This document shows, piece by piece, positions 49,056 to 61,400 of a DNA stretch of 64,000 bases (positions are counted from its first letter, which is position 1; every line of letters begins with the position of its first letter). Made by a program: the position numbers and the translations under genes. The notes beneath the pieces were generated by a model. It made no database searches and had not been told where the DNA came from. It saw only the letters and a list, made by a program, of their open reading frames with translations. The DNA is from Zygnema cylindricum (lineage: Eukaryota > Streptophyta > Zygnematophyceae > Zygnematales > Zygnemataceae): positions 248,001-312,000 of the forward strand of contig JBBHKE010002744.1 of assembly GCA_037447655.1 (NCBI GenBank), read 5' to 3'.

Positions 49056-50040
49056 ATTCGCTATAGTACTTTGAAGAGCATCCCAATGTGCAAAAATGAA
49101 ATCGGAACTTTGACATGTGACGGTTGTAGATGTCGGTACATCTTGTGAGGATTGAAGGCGACTACGAATCTTACGACGATTAGTGATGCCAACGAAAACA
49201 ACGACAATGGTAGACGTCTAGATCTTTGGGAAATTGTAGACGTTTAGGGTTTGGTGACATTGTGACGTCATGTTCACTCGTGACAACGTCGACGTCGTTG
49301 ATTCAAGAACTTCCCGCCATGATTTCCCGATTTTGTTTTTTCGACTTTTTTCACTCGATTTGCCATTAAAAAGAACCTAAAAATTGTCAGAAAAAAAAAA
49401 TATAAATCAGAGATCTTTCATTTTATATCAATATTGTCGTGATCATTCTAAAAAGTGTGAGATGATAGCGATGGTGTGAGAGGGAGAGGGGAGAGGCGAC
49501 GACGGCGCAAAATTTTGAAAAGGACCCATTAATGAAAGTGGAGGTCCGAGACCCCTGTAATTTTTTTTCTGTACATGCGCGTGACAGGCACGGAGATAAA
49601 TAGCGAGGACTCTCTTTCGCCCTAAAATATTATCGCTAGCGTGACGCGTGCGTGGGTCGTTTTTCATTCGCTGTTTGGGCTGTACTTTAACTAAAAACAC
49701 CCCCTCGAGGTGATTTTAAAAGAAGTTTTTTTTTGGGCTAGATTCTCTTGCCGGGGGGTCGAAAAGGGGAAAACGCCAAAATGAGTTCACATGACGACAA
49801 ACACGCCGTACATTCAAAGTATGAATTGACGTTCACTATACTTTGGTAAAAACGATTTTCTCGTACCGTTGAAGTTTTTGTCAAAGTTCCCTGAATTTTA
49901 GGGCAAAAAGACAGAGAAAAGTAGATACTTTAAACATGGGGACACCCCCTAAGTTTAGCACATGGGAAAGTAAGTTTGCTAAGTTACAAGTACATGGGGA
50001 CATACCCTTAGCCACATGGTGTCGTACCCTACGTGATAAT
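49056..50040. mobile_element. Degenerate family F-like element
   Basis: GTAGACGT-type motifs (49125-49270), a decayed copy of the central palindrome (CCCCTCGAGGTGATTTT, about 49703) and GGGGACACCCCCTAAG (about 49940) link it to F1-F3. The outer Copia element was inserted at its left side. No protein. Confidence 0.5.
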
Positions 50041-50070
50041 TCCGTACACAGCTCGTTCATTACATTTTAC

Positions 50071-50532
50071 TAGTGTTGTGTATCGGTAAAAAAATTATCG
50101 TGATTACACCGATACCGATAGTTATCGGTTATCGAACGGTCAGAGTTACCGATATATTTGTACTTTATGTACTTCCTGTCCGGAGTACACGTGGCAGGTT
50201 TCCAGTGGATCCCAAGGAAGAAAGGGACAAAGCCATGGCGTCGAATGTGAAAGGTACATCGTTTTAACTGGAGCCGTACTAAAGCCGTACATATCTTATT
50301 CCGGCTACTGTACTTTCGGCTTGTACAAATGATCTGATTGGTAGGCACCTCAGTAGATAGGGGGTTGTGAGTAGGGCGCGTCGGGGGAATAACATGTACA
50401 GTTGAGTGAACTTGCCGTACGTTTATCTGTACGGTCCGTATATATAACTCCATACCGATATATCGATTATCGGCTTCCCTAAAAAATTGACCATATCGGT
50501 TATCGGCAAATCCTTACCGATATACAACACTA
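50071..50532. mobile_element. hAT-like element D3 with exact 8-bp duplication
   Basis: The termini are TAGTGTTGTGTATCGGTAA and TTACCGATATACAACACTA. A perfect 8-bp duplication CATTTTAC lies at 50063-50070 and 50533-50540. It belongs to the D1/D2 family and is the clearest evidence that the family is hAT-type. No transposase. Confidence 0.93.
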
Positions 50533-50554
50533 CATTTTACTATATTATTTGTAG

Positions 50555-50652
50555 TGTGATTGACTGATTGTACGGCATTGACTGATTGTACGGCATTGAC
50601 TTATTGTACGGCATTGACTTATTGTACCGCAATGACTGATTGTACGGCATCA
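50555..50652 (+). repeat. 18-bp minisatellite, five copies
   Basis: Unit TGACTGATTGTACGGCAT with minor variants. The frame through it (TDCTALTDCTAL) is a repeat artefact. Confidence 0.9.
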
Positions 50653-51815
50653 AATTTAGATTTCAAAGCTTATACTTTTGAGATTCTTGTTGGCGGGAAA
50701 ATTAGGCGGGAATTTTTAGGTGACGCAGTGACACCTAGAAATTGTTATAATGACATCATTTATTTCCAAACTATACTCCAGTGTTCGTCCACCAGTTTGT
50801 CGCACGGTTTGCAGTTGCTTACATTTTAGCATCATTTTGTACGGAAATATTTGTCTTTCTCCTCCTTTTCTTCACCCTCTCTCCCTCTCTCCCTCTCTCC
50901 CTCTCGTTCCCTATCCCCTGTTTCCTTTTCCCTTTCCTCAGCCGCTTTCCTCTTTCTCTCCCTCTCTCTCTCCCTCTCTCTCCCTCTCTCTCTCCCTCTC
51001 GTTCTCCCTCTCTCTCCCTCTCTCTCTCCCTCTCTCTCTCCCTCTCTCTCCCTCTCTCTCTCCCTCTCGTTCTCCCTCTCTCTCTCCCTCTCCCTCTCCC
51101 TCTCCCTCTCCCTCTCCCTCTCCCTCTCCCTCTGCGTCTCCCTCTCTCTCTCTCTCTCCCTCTCCCTCTCTCTCTCCCTCTCCCTCTCCCTCTCCCTCTC
51201 CCTATCCCTCTCCCTCTCGTCCCCTCCCCTCCTCCCAAATGGCTGGCCTTTCTGCACCCGGAGAAGATTGTAAGTGACGTCACTGCTTCTTCGGAGAAAA
51301 AAAAAAAAAAAAAGAAGAGAGAAGGGGAAATAAATAATAATTAAAGTAACTTTTGTTTAGTCAATGCATTTCTTTCCTTCATATCTTTTCTTGATTCTGC
51401 CACTCCCTCTCCCTCCCCCCTCCCCTCTTCCTCTCCCCCCCCCCCTCTCTCCCCCCTCCCTCCCTCCCCCCCTCCTCCTCCCTCCCTCCCCCCCCCTCTC
51501 CCTCCCTCTCCCCCTCCTCCCCCCCCTCCCCCTCTCCCTCCCTCTCCCCCTCCTCCCCCCCCTCCCCCTCTCCCTCTCCCTTCCCCTCTCCCTCCCTCTC
51601 ACCCTCGCCCTCCCTCCTCGCCCTCCCCCCCCCTTATCCCCACCACGTCTCCACGTGGCACTCCCTCCCTCTCCCTCCTTTCAGACACGCTATCCACTCC
51701 CTTTTATCGGCATAAATTCCACACTAATTCTTGTGCCTAATGTCTGTTCACACGTGTGTATCACAATGCGGTTTGTCTGCATTCGTTTATCGTCCGGGTG
51801 TGCTCACACCATATA
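50653..51815 (+). repeat. CT microsatellites, no gene
   Basis: CCCTCT/CTCTCT repeats at 50873-51232, and C-rich CCCTCCCTCC repeats at about 51400-51645. Open frames on either strand (SLSPSLSP, RERERERG) are repeat artefacts. Between them lies a short A-rich stretch. Confidence 0.9.
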
Positions 51816-52935
51816 GTGTCAATATGTATTGTTATAGTACTATTGTATTACAGTATCATGTATTGTTATAGTACTATTGCATTTTAGTATCATGTATTAT
51901 TATAGTACTATTGTATATTATTATAGTACTATTGTATTGTGGTATCATGTATTGTTATAGTACACCGCGAATTTTAGGGTTTCACCGATTGGAGGTGTAC
52001 ACCGCGAATCGTAATTAGAGTAAATTACTCTAATTCGGTCGCTCGAAATTTCGACTCTATTACATCAAATAGAGTAAATGATTCTAATTTTTTCATTATT
52101 CTAATTTAGGTAAGTTTAATTAGCGTAACAAAATTGTAATATAGGTTCGTTTTAAATAGTGTGGAGTACGGACGACGTTCGACCGTGCAAAATTGTACTT
52201 TTTTAAGTAAAAAGGTACAAATAATGATTTAATACAATCGCGCTCGCACGTGAAATCGCACTAAACGAAAAATTAATCACATCGAAAAAAAGCCGTTCGC
52301 ATAACTCTCGTCCGTCGACAGCATCGTCGTCAGTGTGAACATCAGCTGACATTCAGCGCGACAAATAATACTAACGTCATAATGACGTCAAAACTATACG
52401 GACTGACAGATTCTGTACATCTACGTAATTTAGTGTTCATAATTTCAGCGCGGAAATTTATTGCCGACATAACCTAATATAGAGTACTTAAATAAATTAG
52501 AGTAAACTTCCTCTGTGAAAAAGTTCTATCACATAAATTAGAGTTCATTACTCTAATTGTTTTTTTTTGTTTTTTTACTCTAATTTTTTCATTACTCTAA
52601 TTACGATTCGCGGTGTACTATTGCATTTTAATATCATGTATTATTATAGTACTATTGCATTATAGTCATGTATTGTTGTAGTACTATTGTGTATGATTAT
52701 AGTACTATTGCATTATGGTATCATGTATTGTTATAGTACTATTGCATTTTAATATCATGTATTATTGTAGTACTATTGTATTATAGTATCATGTATTATT
52801 ATAGTACTATTGTATTATAGTATCATGTATTATTATATTACTATTGTATTATAGTATCATGTATTGTTATTGTACTATTGCATTTTAATATCACATATTA
52901 TTATAGTACTGTTGCATCATAGTACAGTATTATAA
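51816..52935 (+). repeat. ~34-bp AT-rich minisatellite, split by a TIR element
   Basis: Unit close to ATCATGTATTGTTATAG followed by TACTATTGCATTTTAGT, with at least four partial copies before 51960 and about nine after 52616. Copies vary at the GTTATAG/ATTATAG and CATTTTA/TATTATA positions. Confidence 0.85.
52000..52615. mobile_element. TIR element J, 616 bp, TA duplication
   Basis: Terminal repeats CACCGCGAATCGTAATTAGA and TAATTACGATTCGCGGTG, TA on both sides (51998-51999, 52616-52617). An extra 37 bases (51961-51997) on the left repeat the terminus. The interior has the block AAATAGTGTGGAGTACGGAC...CGTGCAAAATTGTAC at 52155-52192 shared with elements A-C. The minisatellite reads through when J is removed. 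Confidence 0.85.
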
Positions 52936-53204
52936 CCACATATGTCATATATGGGCGATGCACAGTGTGTGCGACACAATGGGGGGAGGAACAGGGGAGA
53001 GTCAAGGGTGGCTTGTCCTCGGGGCACTATATGGAAGGGGAAGGGGGGAGGGGGTAGGAGGGAGACACTGACGGCACATTGCAGCGCTAATTAATGTGGA
53101 AGGATTGTTGCTTTGGAGTTTGGAGGCAGTTGGAGGAAGGGAGGGAGGGAGGGTTGTTTGTTTGTTTGGAACTTTTGTGTACTCATTGATGCCTTGAGAA
53201 ACAC
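52936..53204. other. Spacer, no gene
   Basis: GGGA-rich and mixed sequence between two minisatellites; no gene signal. Confidence 0.4.
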
Positions 53205-54150
53205 ATGTTTTAATCAATCAGTTAGTCAGTTAAGAAAATCAATCAATCCACCAATTGATCAATTTGTCAATTGATCATGTGGTCAATTTATCAATTGATT
53301 AATTATTCAATTGGTCACGCGGTCAATTTATCAATTGGTCACGTGGTTAATTCATCAATTGATTAATTAATCAATTGGTCACGTGGTCAATTTATCAATT
53401 GGTCGATTAATCAATTGGTCACGTGGTCAATTTGTCAATTGATCAATTAATCAATTGGTCACGGGGTCAATTTATCAATTGATTAATTTGACTATTGGAC
53501 TGTTTTGTTTTCTTGATTGATTGATTGGTGAATTGATTGACTGATTAATTGATCAATTTTTTTAATTGACTAATTTAATTGATAAGTGATTGGTTTTCTT
53601 CTTAAGTGACCAATGGATTAATGTCATTTGTCAATTCATTCATCCGTTATTTCATTAATTTTTGTAATTGACTAATTAACTAGTTGATTAATTGACAATT
53701 TGATTAGTTGAAAAATGATCAATTTATCAATCGATTAATTGGTTAATCGATTGATTTTCTTATTTGATTAATTGAATAATTGTTTGATTGGCTAATTGAT
53801 AAATTGATTTATTCGACTACCCCACTAATCGTAATTAGTGTTAAAGTTTTATTCGCCACTTAAAACATCTTTTCGCTATGCACACTTGTCGGATTGTCAA
53901 TCTGAAAGCGCCAATAGGAAGCTGAGAATCTTGCCGTCCAATAGCAACCATCGGATTGATAGTCTGATAAGTGTGCACGGAGAAAAGATTTTTTAAGTGG
54001 CGAATAAAACGTTAACACTAATAACGATTAGCGGTGTAGTTGACTACTATCGATTAATTGACTAATTTAATTAATTGGTTCATTGACTGGATTTCTTAAT
54101 TTTCTAGACTAATTGAATAATTGAATAATTGAATAATGGATCAATTAATC
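53205..54150 (+). repeat. CAATTGAT minisatellite upstream of primase, with CACGTG motifs
   Basis: Degenerate units of about 40 bases containing TCAATTGGTCACGTGGTCAA and TTTATCAATTGAT. CACGTG is intact in three units between 53335 and 53430, and mutated in others (CACGCG, CACGGG, CATGTG). It runs to 10 bases before the primase start codon and is interrupted by MITE K. A promoter role is possible but not shown. Confidence 0.75.
53820..54036. mobile_element. MITE K, 217 bp, TA duplication
   Basis: Imperfect inverted ends of about 50 bases: CCCCACTAATCGTAATTAGT and, reversed, CACCGCTAATCGTTATTAGT, followed by TTTTATTCGCCACTT. TA flanks (53818-53819, 54037-54038). It ends 123 bases before the primase ATG. 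Confidence 0.85.
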
Positions 54151-54159
54151 GATTGAAAT

Positions 54160-57100
54160 ATGGATTTGAAGGATATGTCTGATTTTTCTGCAGCTCCACA
54201 TCAGAAACGACAAAAAACCCTAAAAGCCGAAGAAGGCCCGTTGGAAGCACCGGAGGAGGAAATGGAGGTTGATACAGATAACAACAAAAAGGGTCCTTCA
54301 GGAGAAAACGACAAATTTAGTGTGAATCATGAGATAGAAGGATTCAGTGCGGATCTTTTAAGGATCTATTATAGTAAGAAACAAAGAATATATCCCTTTT
54401 TATTTATATTTTTTTGCAAAAATAACAGTCGAAAAACAAACATATCCAAATTAAACAAAATCGATTTAGAAAACCCTCAAAATGTAACCATAAGAATTAG
54501 GATAGCCCTTTTATTTCTTTAAAACGCAAAAAAAATATTTTAGAAAAACTTTTTTCAAATTACAAAAAAAGAACCCTAAAAATTTGCCATAACAATCATT
54601 ACGATGAACTTCTTTTTATTTGGTCCCTCTCTTCCACTCTCCCTCTGTCTCTCCCTTTCCTCTCCACTCCCTCTCTCTCCCTCTTTTCTCGCCACTCCCT
54701 CTCTCCCTCTTCTCTCTCTCGCTTTCTCTCTCCTCTCCGTCTCCCATTCTCTCTCACTCTCTCCCTCTCTCTCCCTTTCTCTCCCCTCTCCCTCTTCTCT
54801 CTCCACCTTTCCCTTTCGCTCTTCTCCCTGTCTCCCACTCTCTTCCAAGCGCTCTCTATCTCTCTCTCCTTTCTCCCTCTCTTCTCTCCGACTCTCCCCC
54901 CCTCTCCTCTCCTTCTCTCCTACTCTCCACCTTTGCAATAGTTATTGTCATTGTATTATTCCGTACCACAAATCCATTTTTTTTTCCAGGGTTAATCCTC
55001 CGAATTGCAACTTTTAACTGTATTCTTCTCCTCTCTCTCTCTCACTCTCTCTCTCTCTCTCTTCCTCTCCCTCCCTCTCTCCCTCTCCCTCTTTCTTTCT
55101 CTCTCTCTCTCTACTTCTCTCTCTCCTCCTCTCCATATCCTCTCCCTCTCTTCTGCATTCTCTCTGTATCCTTTCTATGTTGCTCCATTTCCCTTCTCTC
55201 TCCCCTCCCTCTTTCATCCCTCTCCCCTCCCTTCTCCTCTCCGTTCTTTCCCCCTCCCTCTCCCCTACCTCTCCCTCTTCCTTCCTACTCTCCTCTCTTC
55301 TCACCTTCCTCGTCCCTCTCCCTCCTCCCCCCCTCTCCCTCCCCTCTCCCTCCCCACTCCCTCCCCCTCCCTCTCTTAAACTTTGCGATCGTTAAACTGG
55401 TTTGTTAAAATTGGTCAAATCCTGTTGAACTTTGTTAAAAAAATTGGTAAACTTTGTTTAAATCCGTTTAAACTTGTTAAACCTTGATAAAATCGGTTAA
55501 AATTTGGAATTTGATGTAATTTTTGTCACGGTTTGTCAAAATTTGTTAAAATTTGTTGAAACTGTATTTTGTGTGTGCCATTTTTTATTTTCTTTTATTT
55601 TCTTAACTATTTTTTGTCTTTTTTTTTCTTTTTTTTTTCTGCAGGAAGGCTTTTTCCATATCGGGAGCTTTGCCGATGGTTGTCATATGGTCATGGTAAT
55701 GTGTCTCTCTCTCTCTCCCTCTCCCTCTATCTTTCTCTCCCGCGTTCACTTTGCTTTCCTCTCCTCCATACTCAGTGTCCTTCTCCCTCCCATTCCTCCT
55801 CCCTCCCATTCCTCCTCCCTTCCTCGTGTGTCCTCTGCCATTCTCTCTCTCTCTCTTTCTCTCTCTCCTCCCTCTCTCTTGGTATCTTTCTGCTCCTTCC
55901 CTCTATTTCTCTCAGCTTCTTCCTTCCCTCCCTTTATTTCTCTCTCTGCTCCTTTTCACCTCTCTTTCATGTTATCTGGTCCACACTATTTCGCAACCTC
56001 CTATAACTTTGTCTATCTTTTTCATTTTTTCTCTTTTTGTCTTGAGACAAAAGTAATAATTATCAATTTTTTTTCACTTTTTTCCCGTGGAACAATTAAA
56101 TTTACCGTACTTTATTCACTTTTTTTCCTCATATAACTCTCAAATTTACCGTTCTTTTTGCACATTTTCCACTTTTTTCCCCTGTGAACACTTCAAATCT
56201 CCATACGTTCTCCACTATCTTCACCTTTTTTCACTTTTTTTTCAATTTTTTTTTGACTTACTTCCTTTTCCCTTTTTCACTGTCTTTTTCCACTTTTTTC
56301 ACTTTTTTTCACTTTCTTCACTTACTTTCCCCTTACTTAATTTGCCATTTTCACTTTTTTTGACCTTTTTCACCTTTTTAACCTTTTTCACTTTTTTTCA
56401 CTTTCTTTTCAGGTTTTTTTCATTCTCTCTACTTCTTCACTTTTTTCACCTTTTCCACTTTCTTTCACCTTTTTTTTCCTTTTTTCACATCTTTTTTTTC
56501 CTTTCTTTGCTTCTTTTTCAGCCGAAAGTTATTCAGGAATGGAAGCCGGTTTTTTTTTAGAACAAAAATCTCCAATTGTTCCACTTTCTTCACTTTTGTT
56601 TCTCTTTTCTTCACTTTTTTTCACCTTTCCACCTCCTTTCACCTATTTCACTTTTTTTTCCACTTTCTTTTTTCACTCTTTTTCAAACTTTTTCGCTTCT
56701 TTTTGCAGACAAAAGTCATCCAGGAACCAACCCCAATTTTCTTTTAAAACGAGAATTTTCTTTCACTCTCGAACACGACATATACATCCGATATCAATCT
56801 TTTAAAAACGCCTCAGAATTAGAGACAGCCATAAAAGACAAATGTCCATACAAGATTGACATTGGAGCGATTTATAATGTGGATGTAAGTTTTAAACATC
56901 GTCTTTTACGATTTACTTTTTTTTCCTTCTTCTTTTATAATCTGTTTAGATTGATTGAAGTGATAGAGAAATTTATCGCCGTTTCCCTCTCCCTCTCCCT
57001 CTCCCTCTCCTTTCCTTTTCTCTCTCCCTCTCCCTCTCCCTCATAAACGAATTATACTGATTGACGTTGGGTGGTTGTTAATTTGACAGCCTGCAAAGCT

Positions 57101-58383
57101 TTCTCTCTCTCTGTGTCTCTCCCTCTCCCTCTCCTCTCCTTCTCCTTCTCCCTCTCCCTCTCCCTCATAAAAGAATTATATTGATCGTCGTTGGGTTGTT
57201 ATTTTGACAGCCTGCAAAGCTTTCTCTCTCTGTCTCTCTCTCTCCCTCTCCCTCTCCCTCTCCCTCATAAACGAATTATACTGATTATCGTTGGGTGGTT
57301 GTTAATTTGACAGCCTGCAAAGCTTTTTTTTTCTCTCTCTCTCTCTGTGTCTTTCCCTCTCCCTCTCCTCCCTCTCCCTCTCCCTCTCCTTCTCCCTTAT
57401 AAACAAATTATACTGATCGTCGTTGTGTGGTTGTTAATTCGACAGCCTGCAAAGCGAACAGCGTATCAAAGCAAAGGCTCCGAACGTGTTTTTGCTCCGG
57501 TAGAGAGGGAACTTGTGTTTGATGTGGTAAGAGTTTTAGTCTTTTTTCTAATTTTTGTTAGTTGTTTGGTATATTGAGCTTACAATATGACTTTAATTGT
57601 GTAATGTTATTTGTCTATTTTTTTTTTTACTCTTCTGTTTAAGTTTCTTTAAAAGAATTTCTGGGATATGACATGAAAAAAGCCAATGGTTTTTTTTGTC
57701 TTTTTGTAGGATATGACGGATTATGACGACATCCGTACTTGTTGTACCGATGCCAAAGTTTGTACTCGGTGTTGGCCTCTCATGACAGTGGCCATCAAGG
57801 TCATAGACACCGCTTTGCGAGGTTTGTTTTGTTTTGTTTTTACTTTGAAAAGTGGTTTGTTTAAGTCATAGACACTGCTTTACGAGGTTATTTATTCTTC
57901 TTTTGTTTTGTTTTGTTTTCGTTTCTTTTTCTCTTCTTTTCTTTTTTTTTGTTTTTTTTCCATTTCTTTTCCCTTTCTTTTCCGTTTTTTTTTTTTTTTT
58001 TGTTTTTTTCTTTTCTATCAATTTTTTGTTTTCTTTTGTTTTCCTTTCTTTTCTTTTCCTTGTTTTCCTTTTCCTTCCTTTTCTTTTCCTTGTTTTCCTT
58101 TTCCTTCCTTTTCTTTCCCTTTCTGTCCTTCTTTTCTTTTTGTTTTTCGTTTCTCTTAGTTTTTCGTCACAAGGTTAGTTGATTCTAATATTTGTTAAAA
58201 TACACCTTTTTCAAAAAAAAAAAATTGCGATTAGTTGCATTTTCTCTGTTTAAACTTCTTTTGTTTTTCCCTTTTTTTCCTTTTATCTTTTTTAGAGGAT
58301 TTTGGGTACGAGCATCTTCTGTGGGTATTTTCGGGTCGACGAGGAGTCCATTGTTGGGTTTGTGATTCCCGAGCTCGAAAGTG

Positions 58384-58459
<76 letters not shown>

Positions 58460-61400
58460 CCNNNNNNNNNNNNNNNNNNNNNNNNNNNNNNNNNNNNNNN
58501 NNNNNNNNNNNNNNNNNNNNNNNNNNNNNNNNNNNNNNNNNNNNNNNNNNNNNNNNNNNNNNNNNNNNNNNNNNNNNNNNNNNNNNNNNNNNNNNNNNNN
58601 NNNNNNNNNNNNNNNNNNNNNNNNNNNNNNNNNNNNNNNNNNNNNNNNNNNNNNNNNNNNNNNNNNNNNNNNNNNNNNNNNNNNNNNNNNNNNNNNNNNN
58701 NNNNNNNNNNNNNNNNNNNNNNNNNNNNNNNNNNNNNNNNNNNNNNNNNNNNNNNNNNNNNNNNNNNNNNNNNNNNNNNNNNNNNNNNNNNNNNNNNNNN
58801 NNNNNNNNNNNNNNNNNNNNNNNNNNNNNNNNNNNNNNNNNNNNNNNNNNNNNNNNNNNNNNNNNNNNNNNNNNNNNNNNNNNNNNNNNNNNNNNNNNNN
58901 NNNNNNNNNNNNNNNNNNNNNNNNNNNNNNNNNNNNNNNNNNNNNNNNNNNNNNNNNNNNNNNNNNNNNNNNNNNNNNNNNNNNNNNNNNNNNNNNNNNN
59001 NNNNNNNNNNNNNNNNNNNNNNNNNNNNNNNNNNNNNNNNNNNNNNNNNNNNCCGCCTCCTCTCTCTCACCCTCTTTCTCTTTTTCTGAAACGTGGAGCT
59101 CTAGTTCAGCTCCCATTCACTTTGATTTGTGTTAAAGAAGCTATCAAGAGGCATTTACTCTTAAGACATGGCAAAGAGGAGGGTAAAGGTTTTTTTTTTG
59201 AAAAAAATCTTTAACGAATAACTTAAAATTAAGAAGTGATAACCATCTATGTAGGATTAGAATACTTTAAAATAATGCTTTGGCTCAAAAGTGCTCATAG
59301 CTATACATAAATCACTCTCCCTCTCCCTCTCCCTCTTCCTCTATCTCCCTTTCCCTCTGCCTCTCTCTCTCCCTCTCCCTCTCCCTTTCCCTCTCCCTCT
59401 CCCTCTCCCTCTACCTCTCCCTTTCCTTCTCCCTCTCTATCTCCCTTTCACTTTCCCTCTTCCTCTCCTTCTCCTTAACGTAGTTAATCTTTATTGTTAG
59501 AAACATCTTTGCCCATTAAAGCTCTGTTTAGTTATCTCTCTTTCTCTCTTTTTCTCTCTCTTTCTCTCTCGTTCTCTCTCCTTCTCTCTCTTTCTCCGTC
59601 CTCGCTCTTTCTCTTTCTTTCTCTCTCTTTCTCTCCCTTCCTCTCTCTTTCTCTCTCTTTTTCTCTCTTTCTCCCTCTCTTTCTCTCTTTCAATCTCTTT
59701 TCTCCCTCTTTCTCTCTCTTTCTCTCCCTTTCTCTCTTTCTCTTTCCTCTCCCTTTCCCTCTATCTCCTTCTCCCTCTCCCTCTCCCTCTCACTAAATAC
59801 ATATCGATACTCGTGAAAACTCGGTTTCGTAATAAAATTTCATAAGATTAGGATGTATCTACCAATAGTGAAGAATTAAAATTCAATAAGCAATTTCTAA
59901 AAAAAGTTTTTTTTTTGGAAATGGGAGGAGAAACGGTACAGAATTCTCATTTACGGAGAACTATCGAAGAAATTGTGTTTAGTTTCACTTACCCTCGACT
60001 TGATCTCGAGGTGCAAAGTCTTTTTCTCTTTCTCCCACTCTCTCTCCTCCGCCATGTCTCTCCCTCTCTCTCTCTCCCTCCCTCCCTCTCTCTCGCTCTC
60101 TCACGCTCTCTCTCCCCCCCTTTCTCTCACCCTCTCTCTCTCACCCTCTGCGTCACTCTCTCTACCTATTTCACTCTCACCCACCCTTTCTTTCCCTCTC
60201 TCTTTTTTCTTTTGTCTTCCCTTTTGTTTCCTTCTTTGTTTCTTTATCCGTCTTTAACTTAGCGATTGCCTGTTTTTTTTTTCCAGGTCTCAAAACATAT
60301 GAATCATTTGCTTAAAGCTCCTTTTTGCATCCACCCTAAAACAGGTTTGTAATAAACCATCTCTCTCTCTCTCCCTTTCTCCCTCTCCCTCTCTCCCTCT
60401 ATCCCTCTCTCCCCCGCCCCCCCCCTCCCTCCCTCCCTCCCTCCCTCCCTCCTTGGCAAAATTTGCTTTCTTTTCTGTATAATATCATGTCATATTATAT
60501 TTTATTACTATCTTGTATTACAGGGTTTTGTGGTCCTATTGTGTGGTGTTTTCTTGTTATTTTGTATTTTATTATGTTTTGTTGTCGTGTTACATTGTAA
60601 TGTATTGCCATACTGTATTTTAATGTCGTACTGCATTTAATGCCATATTGTATTAGAATGCTCTGTGTTGTTACTGTTCCTGCTGTTTTTTTTTTGTGTT
60701 AATTTTTTTATGTTGTTTGTACATAAAGCATTTCGTTTTTTTTTTAGCAATTCTATCATTTTTTAGGCTAAAATCTTAATTTTTGGGTAAATATTATCAA
60801 AATTTAAGAATAATGTCACGAAAAATATGACAGTTTCACTTTTCTTTTTAGTATGATTTTTTTTTTGGGTTTTAGGGTTTTAAAATAAATTAGGGTTAGG
60901 GTTTTTACCAGGAAAAGTTTGTATCCCAATAGATCCAAATTTTTGCGAAAATTTTGACCCTACGACCGTTCCTACATTATCACAGGTAAGAAAATAAATA
61001 ATTAAATAACTAAATTATACAAATAATTGAAGGAAGAATGAAATGTTTTGTTCTGCTTAGAAAATGAAGAGAAAATGAGAAAAAGGAAAAGCGGAAGTCA
61101 CAAAAACGGAGGTTATATGTAATTATATATATTTATGTATCTATATACAGGAAGTCTTTCTTTGTCTTAAAGTTTCTTGATTTTTACGATTATTGGATAT
61201 TTAGACTGCAGTTGTTTCTCCTATAACAAATCAACATTTTTCACACATTTTTCATTTTATATGCACACTTTTTTTTTACGCACACACCTTAACTTTTTTA
61301 TTATACTCTTTTTTTATGTATTCAAATACAGGTGAACAACTTTTTTATATGCACGTTAATATTTTGTTGTATGCACATTACTTTCTTTTTATACACTAGA

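Noticed and set aside
50555-50652. 18-bp tandem array considered as CRISPR or coding repeat
   Set aside because: Contiguous minisatellite without spacers; no start context or homology.
50750-51816. Open frames of 140-187 codons in CT repeats on both strands
   Set aside because: Pure translations of CCCTCT microsatellite (SLSPSLSP, RERERE); no conserved domain and frames in all phases.
54576-55408. Open frames up to 262 codons in the primase first intron
   Set aside because: Low-complexity CT translation inside an intron.
58231-59214. Long frames crossing the unknown bases
   Set aside because: They exist only because N is read as any residue.
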